The notes: a model not told the origin generated them from the letters alone. Positions 27,445-37,857 are shown, numbered from the stretch's first letter. The stretch: 64,000 nt of DNA from Mesobacillus jeotgali (GCF_014856545.2 NZ_CP109811.1:2226001-2290000); one strand, 5' to 3'. Made by a program: numbers and translations.

Positions 27445-29005
27445 TTGGAGGAGAAGTTAGTGTTATATGTAAAGATTCATGAACTACGTAAAAGAAAATT
27501 TAAAGTAGCACAAATTGCTAAGGAGCTTAAGATCTCAAGACCAACTGTCTATAAGTATTTAGAAATGTCATTTGATGAAGCAAAAGCGTATACGGAACAA
27601 CCTTTGGGGAAGAAGAAAAAATTGGATCATTATAAAGACTGGATACTTGCCTGGCTAGAAGAGTATCCTCACCTGAGTAGTGCTCAAATTCATGATTGGC
27701 TTTTGGAGAGATATCCCGACCTATTGGTCGGTGGAAGTACTGTGAGAACTTATGTGAAAAATATTCGTGAAGTCTATCAGATTGAGAAAAAGGTCATCGT
27801 TCGTCAATACGAAGCAGTTCCTGAACAACCAATGGGCAAACAGCTTCAGGTAGACTGGGGTGAAACAAAACAGAAGACGATAAACAACAAAGAAATCAAA
27901 CTGTACTTTATTGCCTTTGTACTCGCTCACTCCAGACATAAATATATGGAATGGCAGGTACGTCCATTTACTACAAGAGATGCGATCAGGTGTCATGAAA
28001 ATGCATTCCAATTTTACGGAGGACGAACAGAAGAAATCGTTTATGATCAGGACCACTTAATCACAGTGAGTGAAAATGCAGGCCATCTGCTTTTAACATC
28101 AGAATTTCAAAGCTATGTGAATGAGCGTAAGTTTAAAGTTCACTTGTGTAGAAGAGCTGATCCTGAATCTAAGGGCATGATTGAAAATGTAGTTAAATAC
28201 ATAAAAGGCAATTTCGCAGACAGTCGAGTGTTTAGCGACATAGAAGATTGGAATAATCGAGCACTACAGTGGCTTCAACGTACGGGGAACCATCAGGTTC
28301 ACCAGACAACAAAAAAAAAGACCAGCAGAAGTGTTTCTCCTCGAAAAGCAACACTTACAGCCAGTCTCTTCGTTACTTTCATATGAAAGTACCAATAACC
28401 AAAGTATAACAAGAAGTGTAAGCAAGGACAACACTATCCGTTATAAGTCAAACCGTTATTCCGTCCCACTCGGGACTTATCAAACAAGGACTGAAAATCT
28501 TGTATGGATTGAAGTGACAGGCGACGAACATCGTATGCTTGTAATCCGAAAAGAAGTAAATGGTGAAATCATTGCCGAACACATTATTAGCTCAGAAAAA
28601 GGAAAACTCATTCAAAACCGCCATCATACCCGTGATCGTTCAAAAGGGATTGAAGAGCTTAAGCAACGTCTAATCTCTAACTTTGAAGATCAGACACAGG
28701 CAGCTGTTTATTTTGATGAAATCAGCCAAAGATACCCAAGGTATCGTCGAGACCAGTTTGCGATCATCCACAAGGTGATTCAACAGTACCCAGCATTAAT
28801 TGATATTGTGATGACTAAGTGCATGACAGAGAAATTATACAATGCGAATGATTTTCGCGATATCGCTCATCACCTTGATACATTGAGTGATGAACCGATT
28901 AAAGAGGTACAATCCTTTTATCCTAATTCAGCAAAACACTCTCATATCAAGGCCTCTATCCGTTCTTTAAATGCGTATACAAGCATTTTAGGAGGTCGAG
29001 CATAA
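27445..29005 (+). pseudogene. istA: IstA transposase, frameshifted at an A9 run
   Basis: The N-terminal helix-turn-helix (FKVAQIAKELKISRPTVYKY) is followed by the DDE core: QVDWGETKQ (first D), EEIVYDQDHL (second D) and ADPESKGMIENVVKYIKG (E). At the C-A9-G run 28310-28320 the zero frame is lost, and the downstream frame (RPAEVFLLEKQHLQP onward) continues to 29005. One A too many, or a slippage event, explains this. TTG 27445 after GGAGG is a likely start. Without slippage the product would lack its C-terminal domain. Confidence 0.85.
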
Positions 29006-29769
29006 TGAACAAGACGGTGCATGAATTACAAGATCAATTTCGTCAGTTACGCTTATCTGAGACTGCGGAGGAGCTGCCACAGCTTCTTCGCGAAGCTGAG
29101 AAAGCATCTTGGACTTACTTAGAATTCTTAGAATCTCTTACGCGTTATGAATTAGCAAAACGTGAAGCAAAAAGCCTTGATAAAAGAATGAAATGGGCAC
29201 GCTTCCCTTTCGTGAAGTCATTAGATGAGTTTGAACTGGAAGGTCAAAACGTTCTGACAGCACGACAGCTAAAACAACTCAGAGAGTTAAGCTGGCTGGA
29301 ACAACAATACAACTTAATTCTACTAGGGCCACCTGGCATTGGAAAAACGTACATCGCAATCGGACTAGGACTCGAAGCCGTTTACAGAGGATTCAATGTT
29401 TACTTCGCTACAATGGGTGAGCTTGTACAGCTATTAAAGACAGAAGAATACTTGAATAAATCTAAAGTCCAACTCAAACGGATTAGAAATGCCGATCTTA
29501 TGATTATCGATGATTTGATGTACATGGCGATGGATCAGAGAGAAGCAAACTTATTCTTTCATTTAATTAATCATTTATACGAACGAAGTTCGATCATCCT
29601 TACCTCAAATAAAAGTCCAGATGAATGGGGTAATTTAATTGGAGATCAAGGCATTACGACAGCTATTTTGGACCGTTTGCTTCATCGTGTTGAAGTCGTA
29701 CATGGTGGCGAGGATGAGGAAAGTCATCGGATGAAAAACCGAAAAAGCATTTTTTCAGCAGAAGTGTAA
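29005..29769 (+). CDS. istB: IstB helper ATPase
   Basis: The 254-residue ATPase of IS21-type elements has Walker A GPPGIGKTYIA (near residue 108) and Walker B LMIIDDLMYM (near residue 165), then SSIILTSNKSPDEW (sensor). It helps IstA select and remodel target DNA. The start is the ATG that overlaps the istA stop region by one base. The reading frame is complete. Confidence 0.9.
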   Translation: MNKTVHELQDQFRQLRLSETAEELPQLLREAEKASWTYLEFLESLTRYELAKREAKSLDKRMKWARFPFVKSLDEFELEGQNVLTARQLKQLRELSWLEQQYNLILLGPPGIGKTYIAIGLGLEAVYRGFNVYFATMGELVQLLKTEEYLNKSKVQLKRIRNADLMIIDDLMYMAMDQREANLFFHLINHLYERSSIILTSNKSPDEWGNLIGDQGITTAILDRLLHRVEVVHGGEDEESHRMKNRKSIFSAEV

Positions 29770-29813
29770 AAAGGAAACGAGCATAAAGTGTAAAATTAAA
29801 CTTGACGTCTACA

Positions 29814-30488
29814 CCTTGCCGGTGTTTATGAGAAATCAGTGGACACAGAAAGCTTATATAATAGCGAATATGAAAGACCTTCAATGTTAAAACAATTACC
29901 AAAAAATCTAAGTAATAAGGTTATTCTTGATGCTGGTTGTGCCGCTGGCTGGTATACTCAGCAATTAGTCAACAGAGGAGCCAATGTGGTTGCTGCTGAT
30001 GTTAACCCTGAGATGGTTCGTTCAACAATGAGGCGTGTTGGAGATAAATCCACTGTTCATTGTTTGGATTTGGAAGCAAACTTGCCCTTTGGAGATCATA
30101 CATTTGATTACATTATTAGTTCTTTAACTCTTCATTATATAAAGGATTGGAGTCTTACTTTTAGGGAATTTCAAGGATCTTAAAGCCCAATGGAATATTT
30201 TTGTTTTCCATTCATCATCCAATTGCAGATATGAAATTAATCCAGGATGCTCACTATTTCTCTACTGAAATGATTATTGATACATGGACCAAAGAAGGTA
30301 AATCATTTGATGTGCCCTTTTATCGAAGACCTCTACATAAAATTTTGAACGAAACTTTGAACTATTTTTCAATTGAAAAAGTCATTGAACCAAAGCCTAC
30401 AATGAACTTCAAGGCCCAAGCACCGGATAAATATGAAGCGCTTATGAACAGCCCTCAATTTCTCATTATAAAAGCCTATTTGAAATGA
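29814..30488 (+). pseudogene. Methyltransferase gene, remainder after IS21, also frameshifted
   Basis: This is the continuation of the gene begun at 27290, starting after the CCTTG duplication. It shows SAM motif I VILDAGCAAGWYTQQLVNRG, the acidic residue in VVAADVNPEM, and FDYIISSLTLHYIKDW. At about 30173 the frame is lost. One added base in CAAGG restores FQRILKPNGIFVFSIHHPIA and the rest to 30488. The gene thus carries two independent lesions. The intact protein would be about 235 residues. Confidence 0.8.
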
Positions 30489-30602
30489 TCTAAGTGCTAT
30501 ACACAACTTTTCAGCAGCTAAAAAGAAGCAGTAAAACAAAGGAATTTCCAACGCAATTCTTGAAATAAAATAGATGATAAGGAATTAAAGGGGAGAGTAT
30601 TA

Positions 30603-31238
30603 TTGGGTTCAAGAATCATGCATTCGATTATTGGAGAAAAAATTGCACAGTCATTATCAATTGAAGACAAGGCATCGTTTTTACTTGGAAGCATTGCTCC
30701 TGATGCTGTTTTTTCAAATGATGAGAAGAACTTATCACACTTCTTTATAGGGGATGTAAAAGATTATTCAAGATGTGTTGATTATAAAGGATTTTTACAT
30801 AGATATGGTTCGCATATAGAACATCCATATATACTGGGATACTTTGCTCATTTAATTGCTGATGATATTTGGTTAAGAGGATTTTATCTTTCTTGGTTGA
30901 AGAACAGAATGGATGCCGATGAAGACCTATATAAGTTATATCATAATGATTTCCGTTTGCTAAATGGAAAGTTATTAGAACACTATGGCTTAACAGATGA
31001 ATTGAGGGATTCATTTAGTCATATTCCTGCAATCATCGATTTGGATGAGGTCACTACCAAAGAGGTTGAAGAATTTGTTCCATATGTGTTAGGAGATATG
31101 GAATACGATGAGGAAATCCTTGATGAAGCGCTTAATGTTTTTACCTTTAATCAGATGGTGGGCTATATTGAGACATCCGTTGATCAGGGGAAGCTGAATA
31201 TTGAACAGATTCTAACAAACAAAAAGATTTTTTTATAA
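30603..31238 (+). CDS. Zinc-dependent phospholipase C-like protein
   Basis: This 211-residue protein has the layout of the small Bacillus PLC/nuclease S1-like family: MHSIIGEKIAQSL at the N-terminus, LGSIAPDAVFSNDEKNLSHF, and YILGYFAHLIADDIW, with the spaced H and D residues expected to bind zinc. No signal peptide is visible, so it is probably cytoplasmic and its true substrate is open. TTG 30603 follows AAAGGGGAG. Confidence 0.7.
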   Translation: MGSRIMHSIIGEKIAQSLSIEDKASFLLGSIAPDAVFSNDEKNLSHFFIGDVKDYSRCVDYKGFLHRYGSHIEHPYILGYFAHLIADDIWLRGFYLSWLKNRMDADEDLYKLYHNDFRLLNGKLLEHYGLTDELRDSFSHIPAIIDLDEVTTKEVEEFVPYVLGDMEYDEEILDEALNVFTFNQMVGYIETSVDQGKLNIEQILTNKKIFL

Positions 31239-31263
31239 ATATACTGAAACCTTGGAGGAGCAG

Positions 31264-32277
31264 ATGATAAAATATCCGTCTTTGAAAGAAGAAGCTACTA
31301 TAGGGGTTACTGCACCGTCATCTGGAGTTCAAATAGAATTGCACGACCTGCTGAAAACGGCAATTAGTCGTATGGAATCGAATGGTTATCATGTCATTAG
31401 CGGCAGCACTGCCTGGACACAAGATAAAGTTAGGTCAGCACCTGCCAAGATAAGAGCTAAAGAGTTTAATGAAATGATGGTTAATGAATCTATAGATTTA
31501 ATAATCCCACCGTGGGGCGGAGAACTGCTTATTGAGGTTCTCGAATATATTGATTTTGACAATATACAGCCTAAGTGGGTACTAGGCTATTCAGATATAA
31601 GTCTATTACTGTTGGCTATCACTTTGAAAACAGGTACAGCTACTGCCCATGGAACAAACCTAGTAGATTTAAGAGGAGAGTTTTCAGATGATACAACAGC
31701 AATGTGGCAGCGCGTATTATCGACGAAAAAGGGTGAATCCATCCTGCAGCATTCTTCAGATACATATCAAAAAGAATGGCAATTTGATAAGCCTACTCCG
31801 TATGTCTTTAATCTAACAGAAAAAACTTCCTGGAAATCAATATCATATAATCAAGTAAAAATAGAGGGGCGTTTGCTGGGCGGATGCATTGATATTATTG
31901 GGCATTTAGTGGGCACGCCATTTGGGAATGTATCTGACTTTAGAAAACTTCATATCCAGGATGATTCAATCATATGGTACTTTGAGAATTGCGAGTTAGG
32001 TCCTACTGAGTTACGTCGCACCCTTGTTCAAATGAAATTGGCTGGCTGGTTTGATCAATGCTCGGGTATCATGTTCGGTAGAAGTTCAGCGCAAGAGATT
32101 GTGAGCGGTTATACAGTTGAAGATGTTTATAGGGAGCTTAACGACGAACTAAAAATCCCAATAATCTATGATATTGATTGTGGCCATCTTCCTCCGCAAA
32201 TAACCTTAATTAATGGGGCATATGCTCAAGTAGAGGTTGATAATGGAAAAGGGAAAGTTTTGCAATGGTTTAGGTAA
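31264..32277 (+). CDS. S66 family peptidase (LD-carboxypeptidase/MccF-like)
   Basis: The 337-residue protein begins TIGVTAPSSGV, has the nucleophile motif VLGYSDISLLLL (G-x-S-D, about residue 117) and continues with the S66 C-terminal part, including LLGGCIDIIGHLVGTPFG and FENCELGPTELRRTL, which holds the catalytic glutamate. The histidine lies in DIDCGHLPPQITL. Relatives cut LD-peptide bonds in recycled muropeptides or, as MccF, detoxify microcin C-type compounds. The match to the longer MccF-like subgroup is good. ATG 31264 follows GGAGGAG. Confidence 0.85.
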   Translation: MIKYPSLKEEATIGVTAPSSGVQIELHDLLKTAISRMESNGYHVISGSTAWTQDKVRSAPAKIRAKEFNEMMVNESIDLIIPPWGGELLIEVLEYIDFDNIQPKWVLGYSDISLLLLAITLKTGTATAHGTNLVDLRGEFSDDTTAMWQRVLSTKKGESILQHSSDTYQKEWQFDKPTPYVFNLTEKTSWKSISYNQVKIEGRLLGGCIDIIGHLVGTPFGNVSDFRKLHIQDDSIIWYFENCELGPTELRRTLVQMKLAGWFDQCSGIMFGRSSAQEIVSGYTVEDVYRELNDELKIPIIYDIDCGHLPPQITLINGAYAQVEVDNGKGKVLQWFR

Positions 32278-32333
32278 AAATCCATTCTACTCAAAGGTGA
32301 CCTTAAATCAATACCTTTTTAGGAGCTTTATTA

Positions 32334-33206
32334 ATGAATAAATTTATAGAAAATATTAACCGTGTTTATCCTGACCTGATCATTAAGGAATATTATGTTA
32401 ATGAGATTGGCCAGAATAATGACTTGATTGTTGTTAACGAATCTCTGGTCTTCAGATTTCCTAAATATAATCAAGGGATACTGCAATTAAGAAGGGAAAC
32501 CGATATTTTAAAATACATAGAAGATAAAGTTTCTCTTCAGACCCCAGTCCCTGTTTATAAGTCTTTTGCCGAATTAGAACCGGGAAAGGTTTTTACTGGT
32601 TATCAATTAATTGAAGGCAAACCCTTGTGGAGGAAGAGTTTATTAGAAATCAAGAATGATAATCAGGTAAGAGGGCTGGCGTCACAACTAGCTTCTTTTC
32701 TTACAGCTCTTCATTCTATTTCTGGAGAAACAGCAAGCCGTGAGTTACAGTTGGAGCTTATTCATCCGCGGAAGGAAATGATTGATCTTTATGAAAAAAT
32801 TGAAAAAAGACTATTTCCTTTTATGAGAAAAGAATCCCAGGAGGAAGTAACAGAATCCTTCAAGAATTTTCTAACAGGGGAGTCACAATCAAATTTAGAT
32901 CTTTCACTGATCCATGGGGATTTTGGTGCATCCAACATCTTGTGGAAACAAGAAACAAGTGAAATTTCTGGGATCATCGATTTTGGCGGCTCTGGTGTTG
33001 GAGACCCGGCGTATGACTTTGCAGGAATACTTTCCAGTTATGGCGAAGAGTTTTTTAATAGGTGTATTGATCAATATCCGAACGGTTATGAAATAGCTAA
33101 ACGCGTTCAGTTTTACAGAAGTACCTTCGCGCTGCAAGAGGCACTGCATGGTATAGAAAATGATGATCTACTGGCTTTTGAAGCCGGTATCAAGAATTAT
33201 AGATAA
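32334..33206 (+). CDS. APH-family phosphotransferase
   Basis: This 290-residue kinase has LIHGDFGASNILWKQ (catalytic H-G-D-x-x-x-x-N) near residue 195 and GIIDFGGSGVGDPAYDFAG (metal-binding D and GDP loop) near residue 218, typical of aminoglycoside phosphotransferases. The N-terminal lobe holds LVFRFPKYNQG and HRLE-type elements (LRRETDILKYI). The substrate is unknown; antibiotics or sugars are likely candidates. AGGAGC precedes the ATG. Confidence 0.85.
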   Translation: MNKFIENINRVYPDLIIKEYYVNEIGQNNDLIVVNESLVFRFPKYNQGILQLRRETDILKYIEDKVSLQTPVPVYKSFAELEPGKVFTGYQLIEGKPLWRKSLLEIKNDNQVRGLASQLASFLTALHSISGETASRELQLELIHPRKEMIDLYEKIEKRLFPFMRKESQEEVTESFKNFLTGESQSNLDLSLIHGDFGASNILWKQETSEISGIIDFGGSGVGDPAYDFAGILSSYGEEFFNRCIDQYPNGYEIAKRVQFYRSTFALQEALHGIENDDLLAFEAGIKNYR

Positions 33207-33268
33207 AACCTTGTATTGACGACAGCAAAGTATGGCTTTCATATTTTCGAAAGATGAAATAAGTAAAG

Positions 33269-33300
33269 AAATGCCGCGGCCATCGCGGCATTTCTCTTTT
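33269..33300. terminator. Terminator between converging genes
   Basis: A 10-bp stem, AAATGCCGCG with CGCGGCATTT around GCCAT, serves the upstream kinase and, read in reverse, the M28 gene. Confidence 0.8.
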
Positions 33301-33308
33301 TAAAAGTA

Positions 33309-34697
33309 TTAATTATTCAACCCTGGGACATCTTTCCTGACTACATCGAATAAACCGGCACCGATGATGTCGAGTGCGGATTTCATCTTTTCAGATGAGA
33401 TGTTGTCTTCGATTGTATCCTGTGGTGTATGGTAGACTTTCTCGATATGGTAGACAAGCGGGTCCCAGCTGTCAATTCCCATCCAGATGAACAATGCAGC
33501 TGGAATGCCGGCATTATGGAACGGGACATGGTCACTTGACCCAAATTTGCCTGGCAGGATATCAGAGTTTCCAAGTCGTGCTCCGGCTGCGACAGTTGAA
33601 TCTGTGACAATGTTGTTGGAACCATTCGGTGTCATGGCATACAGATTCTTTGCTGGTCCATAGTTTGTGGCAACCATGTCAGGTACGAAGACTGCTTCGA
33701 TATTGTCACGCTGTTCCTGGGTCAATTGGTCGACATAGTATCTTGCGCCGAGCAGTCCGCGTTCCTCAGAACCGAAGGCAATGAACTTTAGTTCTTTATC
33801 TGTATTGTATCCCTTATAAACGCGGGCAAGTTCTAGCATTAAGCCTACACCTGATGCGTTGTCATTTGCACCAGGAGCACCGACGACGCTGTCATGATGC
33901 GCGCCCAAAATCACTTCTTTCGTATTTTTGTTTTTCTCTTTAGGAGCCTTTGTGGCGATGACATTTACAGATTCCAGATCGGAGAACTGCTCAGATGACA
34001 GGCTGATTTCCACCGGACCTTCTGCCAGCTGTTTTTTTAGCCATTCCCCCTGAATGTATGCCGCTCCAAAAACCGGGATATCGACCGAAGTACTTAGGTT
34101 AGGGTTAAAAGTCTGTCCGTAGTTTCCACGGCTTCCAACCAAACTTTGCAAAATTACCCCAGCAGCGCCTGCTTGTACTGCATTGTCAACTTGTGCACGG
34201 TAACCCGCTAAGCTAGATGCTCTAGGCATGACTACAATCTTTCCGGCCGTATCTGCCGGAAAGTCAGCTTGATTCGTCCCGCCTTCCACAAATAGAACCT
34301 CTCCAATGACAGCTTCTTTGCTAACTTTTCCTTTTGGAGCAGCAGCCATCTGCCATGACGTACCGTCTGCAAAGGCGACATCCGCTATGTACTGGTCTGC
34401 TACAGGGAAGTATTGAAACTCTACCTCGTAACCATAGCTTTTCAAGACATTGGCAATGTACTCAGCGGACTCTTTTTCAGCCTGCAGACCGCCAGGACGA
34501 GGACCGATTTCCTCCGATAGGTACCTGACATGCTCAATAGCCCGCTCAGCATCCACTCATGCTACGACTTTCTGGTCATGCGAGTAGCCTGACTTGCCGT
34601 TGACAGGTTCACTTGTTGCATAACTGGCTGAGCCAAACGCCATTGTTAATGCCAAAATTGAAGCCGCAACTTTTACACCTTGCTTCCGTAATACCAT
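33309..34697 (-). pseudogene. M28 aminopeptidase broken by TGA after the signal peptide
   Basis: The gene begins at ATG 34697, after GGAGGG, with a signal peptide (VAASILALTMAFGSASYAT). An in-frame TGA occupies 34559-34557 after QKVVA, followed at once by GTG, and the frame then runs to 33309. The mature part shows a PA domain insert and M28 zinc ligands: GAHHDSV, GANDNASG, GSEERGLLG (catalytic EE) and VYHTPQDTIEDN. It would remove N-terminal residues outside the cell. From GTG 34556 a leaderless protein could be made, but it has no ribosome site. Confidence 0.85.
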
Positions 34698-34980
34698 GTT
34701 ATTCCCTCCTATTAGCAGTTACTAGAATCTAGCAAAACTAGATTCTTACACCATATCGTAGTTTTGGAGCAGGAGAGCCGACAAGTTAAAAAATTACTAA
34801 TTTTCTAAATTTTTCAATCTAACCAAAGAACTATATGAAGGGTGATCAGCATACTTAATTAAAATACGAGTTTCTGCTAGACACGAATGAAACAATACAC
34901 AACTCTATCTTTTTTGTTTATCTCTCAATCAACAGTGGAAAGAGTCTATTGTTCCAAAAACTTTGAAAGGTGGTTTCATA

Positions 34981-35808
34981 ATGGCATTTCTACACAGAAA
35001 ACAGTTAGTGTTTGAAGCAAAACCAGAAAGACCAGATCCGCTTTTTGCAAAGAAACTACAGGAATTGATTGGTGGCCAATATGGAGAAATGACGATTTTT
35101 ATGCAATACCTTTTCCAGGGCTGGAATACAAGGGGACGACATGAAAAGTATAAGGATTTAATTATGGATACAGGAACAGAGGAAATTGGACACGTGGAAC
35201 TGCTTGCAACAATGGTGGCAAGATTGTTGGATAACGCGCCGGTAAAAGACCAGGAAGAGGCAGCGAAGGATCCAGTCATTGAAGCCGTTTTAGGTGGAAT
35301 GAACCCGCAGCATGCAATTGTTTCTGGTTTAGGTGCGATGCCTTCAGACAGTGTTGGAAATCGCTGGTCAGCAGATTACATTATTGCAAGCGGTAACTTA
35401 ATGGCCGATTTTCGTGCCAATCTCAATGCGGAATCACAGGGCCGTTTGCAGGCAGTCCGCCTTTACGAAATGACTGATGACCCTGGTGTAAAAGAGATGC
35501 TATCTTATCTGATTGCGCGGGATACTCAGCATCAAAACCAGTGGATAGCGGCGCTACAGGAACTGGAGATTGAAGAGGGTGGCCTGATTGTTCCTACAAC
35601 AGCCGATGAGAAATGGGAAGCTGAAGGATTTGCCCATCAATTGTTCAACTACTCTGAAGGAGAAGCAAGCAAGGAAGGGCGCTGGGCTTCCGGTTTAGGA
35701 CCAGATGGAAAAGAATTTGAATATGTCGACCATCCAAAGATTGTCGGCGGCCCGCTCGAATTAAAACCAGCACCGCCACACATGCATAATACACCACCAA
35801 AAAAATAG
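34981..35808 (+). CDS. Manganese catalase
   Basis: This 275-residue di-manganese catalase has the ferritin-like helical motifs LQELIGGQYGEMTIFMQYLF (first glutamate ligand region), DTGTEEIGHVELLATMV (E-x-x-H), NLMADFRANLNAES and DTQHQNQWIAAL (second E/H pair). It disproportionates hydrogen peroxide. The proline-rich C-terminal tail (LKPAPPHMHNTPPKK) is usual. AAAGGTGG precedes ATG 34981. It is similar to Bacillus spore-coat or general stress Mn catalases. Confidence 0.9.
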   Translation: MAFLHRKQLVFEAKPERPDPLFAKKLQELIGGQYGEMTIFMQYLFQGWNTRGRHEKYKDLIMDTGTEEIGHVELLATMVARLLDNAPVKDQEEAAKDPVIEAVLGGMNPQHAIVSGLGAMPSDSVGNRWSADYIIASGNLMADFRANLNAESQGRLQAVRLYEMTDDPGVKEMLSYLIARDTQHQNQWIAALQELEIEEGGLIVPTTADEKWEAEGFAHQLFNYSEGEASKEGRWASGLGPDGKEFEYVDHPKIVGGPLELKPAPPHMHNTPPKK

Positions 35809-35820
35809 AGCATTGAAAAC

Positions 35821-35852
35821 AGGGTATCCAGTTATTGGATGCCCTTTCTTTT
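35821..35852 (+). terminator. Terminator after Mn catalase
   Basis: AGGGTATCCA pairs with TGGATGCCCT, and TTTCTTTT follows. Confidence 0.7.
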
Positions 35853-35970
35853 CATATGTAAATATAATAATAGGAATAAGGCAGCCTTATAAAATAAGAA
35901 GGTAATTCCATGGATTTGCAGAATTAATTATGGAATAAGGTTTGATTTCAAAGGAAGGGAGGGAGAAGAA

Positions 35971-36891
35971 GTGGTCCAGAGACTTGCCAATGCACCGTAT
36001 TTTCTGTTGGCAGTAGCGGCATTGTTTTGGGGCGGCAATGCGGTCGCCGGGAAGTTCCTTTCTGATTCACTTCCGCCGGTGACGATTTCGTTCACTCGTC
36101 TGGGGATTGGCGTGCTCATCATGTCCCCGGTGATCATCAGGCTGTTCAAACACGAAATGGCTGCCTTCCGCGAGCACTTCAAGCTGCTTTTGTTTCTGGC
36201 GGTGACCGGAGTGATGGGCTTCAATTTGCTCATCTATTGGGCAGTAAATTATACGACGGCCATCAACGCGTCCTTGCTGAACAGCACGAGTCCATTGTTT
36301 ATTTTCCTGCTGTCGGCGCTTTTGATTAGTGAAAAAATGGAGCTGAAGTATTGGATTTCGCTGGTGATTTCTATGCTTGGTGTCCTAGTTGTCATCACAA
36401 ATGGTTCGATTGAAAGAATGCTTGCCCTGCAGTTTAATATTGGGGATCTGATTATGGTGCTCGCGGTCATCTTGTGGGCGTTGTATTCCATTAAAATTAA
36501 AAAGATCTCAGGAAAGCTTCCTTCTCTGACGATATTCGGTTTTTCCCTGGCAATTAGCTTTATGTTGATGATTCCGGCGGTGGCAATCGAACTGTCAATG
36601 GTTCCAGTTGGTGCGGTTGGTCTTCCTGAGTGGACTGCGTTATTTTACATAGGGATTTTTCCATCGATATGTTCTTTTTTATTATGGAATCGTGGGGTGG
36701 CATTGATTGGGCCATCCAAGGCCTCAATCTCATTGAATCTGATTCCAGTGTTTGGGACCATTTTCGCCTTCTTTGTTCTGGGAGAAGTGATTTCCGTGCC
36801 GCAGATCATGGGAGGGTGCCTAGTTTTTGTCGGAGTTTTCATCACTTCTTTTTTGAAAAAGAAACCAGTACAATTGGCTGAGGAAGCATAG
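35971..36891 (+). CDS. EamA/DMT-family transporter
   Basis: This 306-residue integral membrane protein has about ten helices arranged as two EamA repeats. It begins ANAPYFLLAVAALFWGGNAV, with the usual FWGGN motif, and shows TTAINASLLNSTSPLFIFLL between. Such transporters export amino acids or metabolites or take up small compounds. GTG 35971 follows GGAGGG. It is 15 bp upstream of a proline-iminopeptidase-like hydrolase, suggesting one transcript. Confidence 0.85.
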   Translation: MVQRLANAPYFLLAVAALFWGGNAVAGKFLSDSLPPVTISFTRLGIGVLIMSPVIIRLFKHEMAAFREHFKLLLFLAVTGVMGFNLLIYWAVNYTTAINASLLNSTSPLFIFLLSALLISEKMELKYWISLVISMLGVLVVITNGSIERMLALQFNIGDLIMVLAVILWALYSIKIKKISGKLPSLTIFGFSLAISFMLMIPAVAIELSMVPVGAVGLPEWTALFYIGIFPSICSFLLWNRGVALIGPSKASISLNLIPVFGTIFAFFVLGEVISVPQIMGGCLVFVGVFITSFLKKKPVQLAEEA

Positions 36892-36906
36892 AAAGGGGAA
36901 AACAAG

Positions 36907-37782
36907 ATGTACGAAGAAGGATTTGTGAATGTTACCGGCGGAAGAGTCTGGTATGAGATTTATAATAAGGACGCGGAAGGGACACCTGTGGTCATTTTAC
37001 ATGGCGGGCCAGGATCCTCGACTTATTCGCTAAAAGGGTTGAAGAAACTTGGAAAGGATCGGCCTGTGGTTATGTATGACCAGCTTGGCTGCGGGAAGTC
37101 AGACCGGCCTGATGATCTTTCATTATGGAAGATTGACCGTTTCGTAGATGAGCTTGGCCAGGTTAGGGAGGCACTGGAGCTTGACGAAGTACATATTCTT
37201 GGACACTCCTGGGGTACGACATTGGCGGCGGCTTATGTGCTGACAAAGCCAACCGGTGTGAAAAGCGTGATTTTTTCAGGTCCATGCTTGAGTGCGCCAA
37301 TGTGGGAAGAGGACCAAAAGCGGAATATCGCTAAGCTGCCAGCTGATGTGCAAGAAACCATTTTACGCTGTGAAGAAAGCGGCGAGACGGACTCTGAAGA
37401 GTTTAAAGCCGCGATCAAGGAGTTTAACAAGGAATTTGTTTTCCGCGGTGAGCCAGATTTGGAGTGGCTGAAAGCTGGGGCTGGCATGAAGAACCCTGTT
37501 GTCTATGAGACGATGTGGGGACCTTCTGAATTTACGGTGAAGGGAAACCTCAAGACGTTTGATTGCACACCTCAATTGGGGGAAATCGAGTGTTCAACAC
37601 TCTATACCTGCGGTCATTTTGATGAGGCGACTCCAGAATCGACCGGGTATTACGCCAAGTTGACGCCAGGAGCAGAGTTCCATGTTTTTGAAAAGAGTGC
37701 CCATATGCCATATATGGAAGAGCCTGAAGAGTATCTGCAGGTGATGGGTGATTTTCTAAAGAAAGTGGATCGCCAGGTGTGA
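36907..37782 (+). CDS. Proline iminopeptidase-like alpha/beta hydrolase
   Basis: The 291-residue protein has HGGPGSSTYSL (oxyanion), YDQLGCGKSDRP, the nucleophile elbow LGHSWGTTLAAAY (about residue 101), an aspartate in GHFDEATP and the histidine in KSAHMPYME. These are the marks of the S33 prolyl iminopeptidase family, which cleaves N-terminal proline from peptides. Related enzymes act on other esters. GAAAGGGG precedes the ATG. It likely forms an operon with the DMT exporter. Confidence 0.85.
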   Translation: MYEEGFVNVTGGRVWYEIYNKDAEGTPVVILHGGPGSSTYSLKGLKKLGKDRPVVMYDQLGCGKSDRPDDLSLWKIDRFVDELGQVREALELDEVHILGHSWGTTLAAAYVLTKPTGVKSVIFSGPCLSAPMWEEDQKRNIAKLPADVQETILRCEESGETDSEEFKAAIKEFNKEFVFRGEPDLEWLKAGAGMKNPVVYETMWGPSEFTVKGNLKTFDCTPQLGEIECSTLYTCGHFDEATPESTGYYAKLTPGAEFHVFEKSAHMPYMEEPEEYLQVMGDFLKKVDRQV

Positions 37783-37857
37783 CTTTTGCTATACTCCCTT
37801 GAGAAACCTTTATGCTATGTTAATAGTGTTAATTAAGTCATAAAGGAGTTTTTTATC

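Larger units (their letters stand above)
27327..29813 (+). mobile_element. IS21-family insertion sequence, 2,487 bp
   Basis: The element starts TGTTAACGC and ends GACGTCTACA. Both ends carry an inner TTTTACACTTT motif in inverted orientation. A 5-bp duplication CCTTG flanks it (27322-27326 and 29814-29818). It holds istA (frameshifted) and istB (intact). IS21 transposition needs both proteins. It sits 12 codons into a methyltransferase gene. Confidence 0.9.

Noticed and set aside
34557..34559. Selenocysteine or recoded TGA
   Set aside because: The residue position is in the linker after a signal peptide, no SECIS-like structure was seen, and other stops in the window include TAA, so point mutation is simpler.
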